A stretch of 6,763 bases of DNA from Burkholderiales bacterium. GTDB taxonomy: Bacteria; Pseudomonadota; Gammaproteobacteria; Burkholderiales; Chitinimonadaceae. Shown one piece after another: positions 1-5,721 of the stretch. Below the pieces are notes generated by a model. The model saw only the letters and a program-made list of their open reading frames with translations, ran no database searches and had not been told where the DNA came from. The stretch spans positions 1 through 6,763 of the forward strand of contig JAFAKZ010000434.1 in the NCBI GenBank assembly GCA_019234745.1, read 5' to 3'. Numbering within the stretch: position 1 is the first letter of the stretch; every line of letters starts with the position of its first letter. The position numbers and the translations under genes are program-made.

Positions 1-2154
1 CACCCGGCGCAGCATGGTCGCGTCCTTGATCTCCAAGGTAAAGCGCATGCGGGCGATCTGGTTCTTCGAGATGGTCTGCGCCGCCGTGACATTGATCTTG
101 TCCCGGGCGAACAGGTCGGAAATATCGCGCAGCAGGCTAGGTCGGTCGTGGGCTTGGATCTCCACGTCGGCCGAGAACACGTGTGCGTGGCCTTTCTTTT
201 CACTCAGGTCACCCCAGTCCGCCGTAATCAAGCGCTCCGGCGCCTGCTGCGAGAGGCGCTTCAAGGTCGCGCAGTCACGGCGGTGGATGCTGATACCGCG
301 ACCGCGCGTGACGAAGCCGATGACGGGATCGGGCGGCACGGGTTTGCAGCACTGCGCCAACATGGTCATCAGTCGATCCACGCCTTCGATCAGGATACCT
401 TCGCCGTGCGTATCCGCACGTGAACGCTTGACCAGCCCCTCCGGCTCCACGGGAGCAGGAGCGGGCTCTGGTACCAACTTGTGCACCAGGTCGCGCGCCG
501 TGACCTCGTTCTGGCCAATGGCGGCAAGCAGATCGTCCAGGCGCTTATAGCCCAGTTGATCGGTCAGCTCGTCCAAGTTTGGATGCACGCCGGCACGGGC
601 AATCTCGCGATCCAATATCGTACGCCCAGCGGTGATGGCCACGTCCAGATGCTGCTGGCGGAACCAATGGCGTATCTTCTGTGCGGCGCGATGGCTCTTC
701 ACATAGCCCTGATGCAGCCAATCGAGGCTGGGGCCGCCCTCCTTGGCTGCGAGAATTTCCACGCGTTGGCCCATTTCCAGTGGCGTATCGAGCGGCACGA
801 TATGGCCGTCCACCTTGGCGCCACGGCAGCGATGGCCCAGGTCGGTATGCAGCTGATAGGCGAAATCGACTGGCGTCGAGCCCTTGGGCAAGGCCAGTAC
901 GCGGCCGGCTGGCGTCAGGGCATAGATGGTGTCGTCGAACAGCTCGGCCTTGAACGCTTCCGCCACATCGCCCTGGCTGCTCATGTCCTCGCGCCAGTCG
1001 AGCAGCTGGCGCAACCAGGCGATCTTTTCCTCGTAACGCGAATCTCCGCCCCCGCCCTCCTTGTAGCGCCAGTGTGCGGCCACGCCGTATTCGGCATGTT
1101 CATGCATGTCGAAGGTACGGATCTGCACCTCCAGGGCCTTCTCGCGTGGGCCAACCACGACGGTATGCAGAGAGCGGTAGAAGTTGCCCTTGGGGTGGGA
1201 GATATAGTCGTCGAACTCGCCCGGGATGGGCTGCCACAGGTTGTGCACGACGCCAAGCGCCGTGTAGCACTCCGGTATCGTATCCACCAACACGCGGATC
1301 GCGCGAATGTCATACAGCTCGCTGAAATCGAGCCGTTTTTGCTGCATCTTCTTGTAGATGCTGTAGATATGCTTGGGCCGGCCCATCAAGTCGGCACGGA
1401 TGCCCTGCTTCAAGAGTTCGGCACGCAGCGCTTCGATGGCGTCGGCGATGAAGACCTCGCGGTCGGCGCGGCGTTCGTCGAGCAGGCCGGCAATGCGCTT
1501 GTAGAGCTGCGGCTCGAGGTAGCGGAAGCCCAGGTCCTCCAGTTCCCACTTGATTTGCCACACCCCAAGCCGATTGGCCAGCGGTGCGAACAGGTCCAGC
1601 GTTTCGCGTGCCACCGTGCGGCGTACAGCCTCGTCGCACTTCGCCAGGTAATGCATGGTCTGCGTGCGCCAGGCCAATTTGATGAGTACCACGCGGATGT
1701 CTTCGACCATGGCGAGCAGCATCTTGCGCAGGGTCTCGATATGTTGGTGGGTATCCTCCTTGCGTACGCCGCCTGCGTGCGCCAGTGCGGAAATCTTGCG
1801 CACCTTACCGACGCCGTCGACCAGCTTGGCCACCGTGGTGCCGAAGCGGGCGTCGATCTGCTCGATGGCATCGGGTAGATAGTCGGGTGTGGCGAATAGC
1901 AGCGTCGCAATTACAGCGTCCACCGACAGGCGCAGGTCGGCCACGATGCTGGCCGCCGCAACCGCGTGGTTGAACACGGGCTCGCCTATCGTTGCCAGCG
2001 TTTTGCCCGCGTACAGCGACTGCGCCCACTCCATCGCAGCGGCAAGCATGGCCATGTCGTCTGCGGGAAAGCGGTCGGCGAGGAGGCGGAGCCAACCTTG
2101 CGGGTCGGCAGCTTCAGCGATGGATACGGCGAGAGGACGTGTTGGAGCAACCAT
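1..2154 (-). CDS. relA: RelA, ribosome-associated (p)ppGpp synthetase (GTP diphosphokinase), 3' end cut off
   Basis: RelA transfers pyrophosphate from ATP to GTP or GDP, making the alarmone (p)ppGpp when uncharged tRNA reaches the ribosome. The open frame gives 718 residues without a stop and runs off the left edge. E. coli RelA is 744 aa, so about 20 C-terminal residues are missing. Domains seen: a pseudo-hydrolase region (about 40-190), in which the HDxxED metal motif is replaced by F87-A88-T-P-D91-Y92; the synthetase (about 215-360) with GRPKHIYSI (258-266), D282, EFDD (313-316), YRSLHT (326-331) and E342 in EVQIRT; TGS (about 405-470); the zinc-finger/CC domain with C602, C603, H624 and C628; and an incomplete ACT domain from about 655. 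EFDD, rather than RFDD, together with the lost HD motif marks a synthesis-only RelA, not a bifunctional SpoT/Rel. The start MVAPTR was chosen because E. coli RelA begins MVAV and a promoter-like box abuts it. An in-frame ATG at 2244 would add 30 unlikely residues. Confidence 0.96.
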   Translation of the reverse strand, partial: MVAPTRPLAVSIAEAADPQGWLRLLADRFPADDMAMLAAAMEWAQSLYAGKTLATIGEPVFNHAVAAASIVADLRLSVDAVIATLLFATPDYLPDAIEQIDARFGTTVAKLVDGVGKVRKISALAHAGGVRKEDTHQHIETLRKMLLAMVEDIRVVLIKLAWRTQTMHYLAKCDEAVRRTVARETLDLFAPLANRLGVWQIKWELEDLGFRYLEPQLYKRIAGLLDERRADREVFIADAIEALRAELLKQGIRADLMGRPKHIYSIYKKMQQKRLDFSELYDIRAIRVLVDTIPECYTALGVVHNLWQPIPGEFDDYISHPKGNFYRSLHTVVVGPREKALEVQIRTFDMHEHAEYGVAAHWRYKEGGGGDSRYEEKIAWLRQLLDWREDMSSQGDVAEAFKAELFDDTIYALTPAGRVLALPKGSTPVDFAYQLHTDLGHRCRGAKVDGHIVPLDTPLEMGQRVEILAAKEGGPSLDWLHQGYVKSHRAAQKIRHWFRQQHLDVAITAGRTILDREIARAGVHPNLDELTDQLGYKRLDDLLAAIGQNEVTARDLVHKLVPEPAPAPVEPEGLVKRSRADTHGEGILIEGVDRLMTMLAQCCKPVPPDPVIGFVTRGRGISIHRRDCATLKRLSQQAPERLITADWGDLSEKKGHAHVFSADVEIQAHDRPSLLRDISDLFARDKINVTAAQTISKNQIARMRFTLEIKDATMLRRV

Positions 2155-2160
2155 GGGTCG

Positions 2161-2169
2161 ATTATGCCA
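2161..2169 (-). promoter_or_regulatory. Candidate extended -10 promoter of relA
   Basis: Read on the minus strand the bases are TGGCATAAT, which fits the extended -10 pattern TGnTATAAT with one mismatch. Six bases separate its end from the relA ATG, so a start site at the usual distance would fall on the A of the ATG. The bases between (CGACCC) contain no Shine-Dalgarno sequence, consistent with leaderless initiation. I see no good -35 box at 16-18 bases. This is a reading from sequence pattern only. Confidence 0.45.
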
Positions 2170-2208
2170 CGGGCCGTCGAACCCAAGGCGCCAGCAAGCA
2201 CGGCGGGA

Positions 2209-2235
2209 AATGTAGGGGATAACCCTAGTACGCAA
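2209..2235 (-). promoter_or_regulatory. Alternative relA promoter with an inverted repeat in its spacer
   Basis: On the minus strand TTGCGT (2235-2230) is followed after 16 bases by TACATT (2214-2209). These match 3 of 6 and 4 of 6 consensus positions. The spacer and first -10 bases hold a perfect 5-bp inverted repeat, TAGGG-TTATC-CCCTA (2227-2213). An inverted repeat in that position could be a repressor operator. The hexamers are weak, so this is a low-confidence proposal and an alternative to the box next to the start codon. Confidence 0.2.
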
Positions 2236-2236
2236 T

Positions 2237-2252
2237 TCCCCCATTTGGGGGA
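2237..2252. repeat. Short GC-rich inverted repeat between relA and the zinc-ribbon gene
   Basis: TCCCCC-ATTT-GGGGGA forms a perfect 6-bp stem with a 4-base loop. It lies 10 bases from the other inverted repeat at 2213-2227, within the 164-bp divergent intergenic region. It is not followed by a T-run on either strand, and no gene ends here, so a terminator role is unlikely. It could be a protein-binding site or, if transcribed with a longer relA leader, a small RNA hairpin. Function unknown. Confidence 0.4.
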
Positions 2253-2318
2253 CGATCTTGCACCCTGCCCTCTGCTAATCTCGCCGGCAATTTTTTCCAA
2301 TAATTTGACGAGACGACA

Positions 2319-2999
2319 ATGCGCCCTGGAGCAGCCCGCGTCCTGGCCTGCCCCAAATGCGGAAGATGGCTACGTTGCCAAGCCCTGGATCTGACCCGGC
2401 GGCTGGGTACGACGGTATGGTCAGACCTCCGCGTCGAAGACGGCTTCTGGCAAACGCCTAGCCGCCTAGCCGCCTGCCCGCATTGCGCCATCGTCTTGTG
2501 CAAGGAGACAGCCGAATACATCGGCGTTCTCCCCTCCAGCGCGGAAGAGCTGTCCTGCTCCAGCCCCCATAGCGCCGGTTGGCGACGCCTGTTCGCCTGG
2601 CGCGATACCAACGATCTGATCGAGCAGTTCCGTAGCGCCCCACCCGTCGCACCGCTCACCGCCGAGGCGGTGGAGTTGGCACTGGCCGGCAGCAGCGAAC
2701 GGGACGAGGTAGAGCTGCGCTTGCAGCTTTGGCGTCTGCACAACGATGTGCGGAGAAATACCGGCAATGGTCATGCCGTACCCGATGCCTACCGTGGCAA
2801 TGTGCTGCGCCTGTTGACGCTGATCCGCCCGGTCGACGAATACCATTGCCTGCTGGCGGCTGAGCTACACCGCCAGTTGGGCCATTTTCACGCCGCCATG
2901 GCCCAGCTCAGCTATATCCGCGAATCGTTCGGCCGGGAAAAGGCCGCCATGCTCGAATGGGTCATCGAGAACAATAGCGACCTGCACATCTATCACTGA
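2319..2999 (+). CDS. Uncharacterised protein with N-terminal zinc-ribbon-like motif
   Basis: I do not recognise a characterised family. The 226-residue product starts with CPKC (11-14) and has CPHC at 53-56, a spacing typical of a four-cysteine zinc ribbon; C20 and C61 are extra cysteines. Between the pairs lies a conserved-looking stretch TTVWSD (31-36). The rest is charged and helical. The last 60 or so residues (LLAAELHRQLGHFHAAMAQL and on) resemble one TPR-like helical pair. I see no signal peptide or membrane segment, so it is probably cytoplasmic. From memory it resembles uncharacterised proteins of proteobacteria with a CxxC...WSDG...CPxC head, but this is unverified. The ATG at 2319 is preceded only by a weak GAG (2310-2312). 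It is divergent from relA and converges on the PLP enzyme. A zinc-dependent adaptor or nucleic-acid-binding role is possible but not shown. Confidence 0.85.
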   Translation: MRPGAARVLACPKCGRWLRCQALDLTRRLGTTVWSDLRVEDGFWQTPSRLAACPHCAIVLCKETAEYIGVLPSSAEELSCSSPHSAGWRRLFAWRDTNDLIEQFRSAPPVAPLTAEAVELALAGSSERDEVELRLQLWRLHNDVRRNTGNGHAVPDAYRGNVLRLLTLIRPVDEYHCLLAAELHRQLGHFHAAMAQLSYIRESFGREKAAMLEWVIENNSDLHIYH

Positions 3000-3005
3000 A
3001 ACAGC

Positions 3006-4118
3006 TTAGGCGGGCGTGCCTGCCATCGGCATCGCAGGTAGCTTCCCACCATTCACCGCAACATCCAGTGCCGCGTCGCTCGCCGCAACGTCGATGCCAT
3101 TGTCGCCGTACCAGGTAGGGTTGTAGTAGCTGTGTGCGTAGCGCTCGCCACTGTCACACAGGATGGTGACGATGGAACCCTCCTCACCACGCGCCTTCAT
3201 CTGTTCGGCCAGCCATAGCACGCCGATGAAGTTCGTCCCCGTCGACCCGCCCACGCGGCGTCCTAGGCGTTGGCTCACGTAGCGCATGGCGGCGAGGCTC
3301 ATGGCATCGGGAATCTTCAGCATGGTGTCGACGCATCCAGGCAGGAAGCTCGGTTCCACGCGCGGCCGACCGATGCCCTCGATGCGCGAGCCGCGCGCCA
3401 GCGTGATGCTCGCGTCGGCACGGCCCTCCAGCGCGCTGCGGTAGTAGTCGAAGAAGGTGGAGAATTCCGGATCCACGCATAGCACGCGGCTAGGGTGGCG
3501 GCGATAGCGTACGAAGCGGCCGAAGGTTGCGCTGGTGCCGCCCGTGCCGGCGCTCGCTACGATCCAGGTCGGGATGGGGTGCGGCTCTTCCGCCATCTGT
3601 TTGAAGATGGATTCCGCGATATTGTTGTTGGCGCGCCAGTCCGTTGCCCGCTCGGCATAGGTGAACTGATCCATGAAATGGCCGCCCGTCTCGCGCGCCA
3701 GACGCATCGACTCCGCATTGATGGCGCCCGGGTCGTCCACCAGATGACAGCGGCCACCGTAGAATTCGATCGCAGCAATCTTGTCTGGCGAGGTCGAGGC
3801 CGGCATCACGGCGATAAACGGAACGCCCAGCAAGCGCGCGAAATAGGCTTCCGACACTGCCGTCGAGCCGCTCGACGCCTCGATCACAGGCTTGCCTTCA
3901 TGCAGCCATCCGTTGACCAGCGAATAGAGGAACAGCGAGCGCGCCAAGCGATGTTTAAGGCTGCCCGTGGGGTGGCTAGATTCATCCTTGAAATACATAT
4001 CGATGCCTGGATAGCCCGGCAGGGACAAGGGGATCAGATGCGTATCGGCGGAGCGGTTGAAGTCCGCCTCGATCTTCTGCACAGCAGCAGAAACCCATTC
4101 AAGGTGCGTCATAAACAT
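3006..4118 (-). CDS. PLP-dependent cysteine synthase family enzyme, CdsH-like (probable L-cysteine desulfhydrase)
   Basis: This is a fold-type-II PLP enzyme of 370 residues. The Schiff-base lysine is K55 in PTGSLKHR (50-57). The substrate loop is SSGST (82-86), where classical CysK has TSGNTG. The glycine-rich PLP-phosphate loop is GTGGT (191-195), and a CDSGERY motif sits at about 321-327. The motifs FNRSADTHL, YAERATDWR and EGIGRPRVEPSF match what I remember of the enterobacterial CdsH group, whose Salmonella member degrades cysteine to sulfide, pyruvate and ammonia. The family label in databases is often just cysteine synthase, so synthesis versus breakdown cannot be settled here. The last 30 or so residues look like a variable tail. 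M1 (4118) and M3 (4112) are both possible starts, and neither has a clear Shine-Dalgarno sequence. The protein appears cytosolic. Its TAA stop lies 6 bases from the convergent gene's stop, and it is divergent from the aldo-keto reductase gene. Confidence 0.9.
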   Translation of the reverse strand: MFMTHLEWVSAAVQKIEADFNRSADTHLIPLSLPGYPGIDMYFKDESSHPTGSLKHRLARSLFLYSLVNGWLHEGKPVIEASSGSTAVSEAYFARLLGVPFIAVMPASTSPDKIAAIEFYGGRCHLVDDPGAINAESMRLARETGGHFMDQFTYAERATDWRANNNIAESIFKQMAEEPHPIPTWIVASAGTGGTSATFGRFVRYRRHPSRVLCVDPEFSTFFDYYRSALEGRADASITLARGSRIEGIGRPRVEPSFLPGCVDTMLKIPDAMSLAAMRYVSQRLGRRVGGSTGTNFIGVLWLAEQMKARGEEGSIVTILCDSGERYAHSYYNPTWYGDNGIDVAASDAALDVAVNGGKLPAMPMAGTPA

Positions 4119-4213
4119 AGTACCAAAAAGAATATGTCGGCTTATGGTAACCGGCTGCAGCGCGCGCCGCTACAATGCTAACCCGCATATACAGCGTTAC
4201 GAGGCCAGTCGCG
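4119..4213. promoter_or_regulatory. Divergent promoter region between the CdsH-like and aldo-keto reductase genes
   Basis: This 95-bp spacer must hold the start signals for both flanking genes. The stretch next to the PLP enzyme (about 4111-4146) is clearly more AT-rich than its surroundings. On the minus strand it offers weak -10 candidates, CATAAG (4146-4141) and TATTCT (4134-4129), but no recognisable -35. The middle (4155-4170) is GC-rich. I see no convincing long operator palindrome. A shared regulator is possible but not demonstrated. Confidence 0.4.
4171..4176 (+). promoter_or_regulatory. Candidate -10 box of the aldo-keto reductase-Rieske operon
   Basis: TACAAT differs from the consensus TATAAT at one base and sits in a GC-rich setting. 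It predicts a transcript starting near 4183 and a leader of about 31 bases that includes the GAGG ribosome-binding site at 4201-4204. No good -35 hexamer is present 16-18 bases upstream. This placement also argues against the upstream ATG at 4175, which would overlap the -10 box itself. Confidence 0.5.
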
Positions 4214-5248
4214 ATGCAAACGGTAGTGCTAGGACGTAGCGATCTCAAGGTATCCCGCCTGTGCCTGGGCACGATGACTTTCGGCGAACAGAACAGCGAG
4301 GCGGATGCCCATGCGCAGCTGGACTACGCGGCATCGCGCGGCATCAATTTCATCGACGCGGCTGAAATGTATCCGGTACCGGCCCGCGCAGCCACGCAGG
4401 GATCGACCGAGCGCTTCGTGGGCAGCTGGCTCAAGCGGCAGCGGCGCGAGAAGTTCGTCATCGCCACCAAGATCGCTGGCCCCAGCCGCGGCTTGAGCTG
4501 GATACGCGATCCACTGGCGCTCGATGCAGCACAGTTCGCCAGCGCCATCGAAGGCAGCCTGCAACGCCTGCAAACGGACTATATCGACCTCTACCAGATC
4601 CACTGGCCGGCCCGCGGCGTACCGATTTTCGGCGCCACCCAATACGACCCGTACAAGCACGCCGACCAACCCAGCATCCACGCCCAGCTGGAAGCCCTGG
4701 CACGCGCCGTAGAGGCAGGCAAGGTGCGCCAGGTGGGCCTGAGCAACGAAACGGCCTGGGGCGTATGCGAATTCACCCGTCTAGCCGAACAATACGGCTT
4801 GCCGCGCATCGCCACCATTCAGAACGCAGCCAGCCTGGTCAACCGTAGCTTCGAACAGGGTTTGGCTGAGGCCTGCCATCTGCAGGGCGTGAGCCTGATG
4901 GCCTACAGCGTGCTGGCCTTCGGTCACCTCACGGGGAAGTATATCGACGACCCACAGGCCGACGGCCGCATCACGCGCTTCGCCGCCTTCGGCCAGCGCT
5001 ATGGCAAGCCCAATCTGCAACCAGCCGTCGCTGCCTACGTGGCGCTGGCGCGCGAGTACGGCTTGAACCCGGCGCAGATGGCCATTGCCTGGATCAATAG
5101 CCGCTGGTGGGTGGGCAGCACGATTGTGGGCGCGACCAAACTGGCGCAGCTGGAGCAGAACATCGACGGCGCGGAACTGACGCTGCCGCAAGAAGTGCTG
5201 GAAAAGATCGAAGCCATTCACCAACGTTGGCCCAATCCGGCTCCTTGA
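4214..5248 (+). CDS. Aldo-keto reductase, Tas-like
   Basis: NADPH-dependent aldo-keto reductase of 344 residues, close in length to E. coli Tas (346) and sharing with it GTMTFGEQNSEADAHAQLDY (19-38), AEMYPVP (50-56) and SLQRLQTDYIDLYQIHWP (115-132). The catalytic tetrad is complete: D48, Y53, K86 and H130. The C-terminal STIVGATKLAQLEQNI carries the usual NADPH-phosphate contact region. The enzyme should be a cytosolic (alpha/beta)8 barrel; the physiological substrate of this group is not established. I chose the ATG at 4214 because GAGG lies 9 bases upstream, the protein then begins at the same point as Tas, and the in-frame ATG at 4175 falls within the promoter-like TACAAT. The Rieske gene follows after 8 bases, suggesting one operon and possibly a shared redox task. 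Family assignment is firm, but equivalence to the E. coli gene is less certain. Confidence 0.93.
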   Translation: MQTVVLGRSDLKVSRLCLGTMTFGEQNSEADAHAQLDYAASRGINFIDAAEMYPVPARAATQGSTERFVGSWLKRQRREKFVIATKIAGPSRGLSWIRDPLALDAAQFASAIEGSLQRLQTDYIDLYQIHWPARGVPIFGATQYDPYKHADQPSIHAQLEALARAVEAGKVRQVGLSNETAWGVCEFTRLAEQYGLPRIATIQNAASLVNRSFEQGLAEACHLQGVSLMAYSVLAFGHLTGKYIDDPQADGRITRFAAFGQRYGKPNLQPAVAAYVALAREYGLNPAQMAIAWINSRWWVGSTIVGATKLAQLEQNIDGAELTLPQEVLEKIEAIHQRWPNPAP

Positions 5249-5256
5249 GGTTGCAA

Positions 5257-5655
5257 ATGAGCGGCACTAACCCAAGGCTCTGGCAGGATGTTCCTTGCGC
5301 GCCCCCGGCCGGCGAATTCGTCTGCCAGACCGACGCCGTTCCCGACGGTGGCGCTTTTATGGCCACCTTCGGCGATATGCCCAAGCCCTTTCGCTTGCTA
5401 GTGGTACGTAGCGGCAGCAGCTATTTCGGCTACGTGAACCGCTGCTCCCACTTCGGCGTGCCGCTGGCGCAGAAGATAGGACAGCTGATCCTGGACCCAG
5501 GCAAGGAACTGACCTGCAACGTCCACTACTCGCGCTTCGATTGGCGCGACGGTCGCTGCCTGGGCGGCGAGTGCGCAGGCGAAGGTCTGTTGCCGGTGCC
5601 TTTGGAAGTTGTGGAGCAGCGCCTCGTCATTGGCAGTACGAACGACGAGCATTGA
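5257..5655 (+). CDS. Small stand-alone Rieske [2Fe-2S] protein
   Basis: A 132-residue protein made almost entirely of one Rieske domain. The cluster ligands are C63 and H65 in CSHFG and C87 and H90 in CNVHYSRF. The 21 residues between H65 and C87 are longer than in many Rieske proteins but fit the stand-alone subgroup I know from proteobacteria. The downstream WRDGRCLGGECAGEGL is the usual G-x-C-x-GGxC-x-G strand after the cluster. There is no transmembrane anchor or twin-arginine signal, so it is a soluble cytoplasmic electron carrier rather than a cytochrome bc1 subunit. The ATG at 5257 has GAGG (5247-5250) 6 bases upstream. That Shine-Dalgarno overlaps the TGA stop of the reductase gene, so translation is probably coupled. 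Its electron partner is unknown; the Tas-like reductase is the obvious candidate by position only. Confidence 0.92.
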   Translation: MSGTNPRLWQDVPCAPPAGEFVCQTDAVPDGGAFMATFGDMPKPFRLLVVRSGSSYFGYVNRCSHFGVPLAQKIGQLILDPGKELTCNVHYSRFDWRDGRCLGGECAGEGLLPVPLEVVEQRLVIGSTNDEH

Positions 5656-5721
5656 CGTAGCGTTATCGCATCCGTCACATTGCGCCTGTCGCCCATAAGG
5701 CCAACCGTTCGGACCGCCCCT

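Noticed and set aside
481..1878. Long open frame on the plus strand (465 codons) inside relA
   Set aside because: It lies antisense to clearly conserved RelA sequence. GC-rich codon use commonly opens the opposite strand, and the translation shows no recognisable domain.
2242..2244. Upstream in-frame ATG as the relA start
   Set aside because: It would add 30 residues unlike any RelA N-terminus, has no Shine-Dalgarno, and lies within the loop of the GC-rich inverted repeat. MVAPTR at 2154 matches the family start.
2288..2296. CAATTTTTT T-run after GCCGGC as a terminator
   Set aside because: No gene ends upstream on the plus strand, since relA diverges from here, and the GC stem is too short.
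3009..3024. Hairpin GGCGGG-CGTG-CCTGCC as a bidirectional terminator
   Set aside because: It includes a G-T pair, lies inside the coding end of the PLP enzyme gene and has no T-run on either strand.
4175..4177. Upstream ATG as the aldo-keto reductase start
   Set aside because: It overlaps the TACAAT box and has no ribosome-binding site. The ATG at 4214 has GAGG upstream and matches the Tas N-terminus.
3495..4181. Open frame on the plus strand (228 codons) opposite the PLP enzyme
   Set aside because: It is antisense to the conserved N-terminal half of the CdsH-like enzyme, and its composition is typical of a GC-rich shadow frame.
4861..5010. Possible frameshift or domain break late in the aldo-keto reductase
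   Set aside because: The frame is continuous and the order of motifs through GHLTGKY and STIVGAT matches the family, so the gene is intact.
5107..5256. Fifty-codon upstream extension of the Rieske frame
   Set aside because: It runs inside the conserved end of the reductase gene in another frame. The ATG at 5257 has a good Shine-Dalgarno and gives a normal-length Rieske domain.
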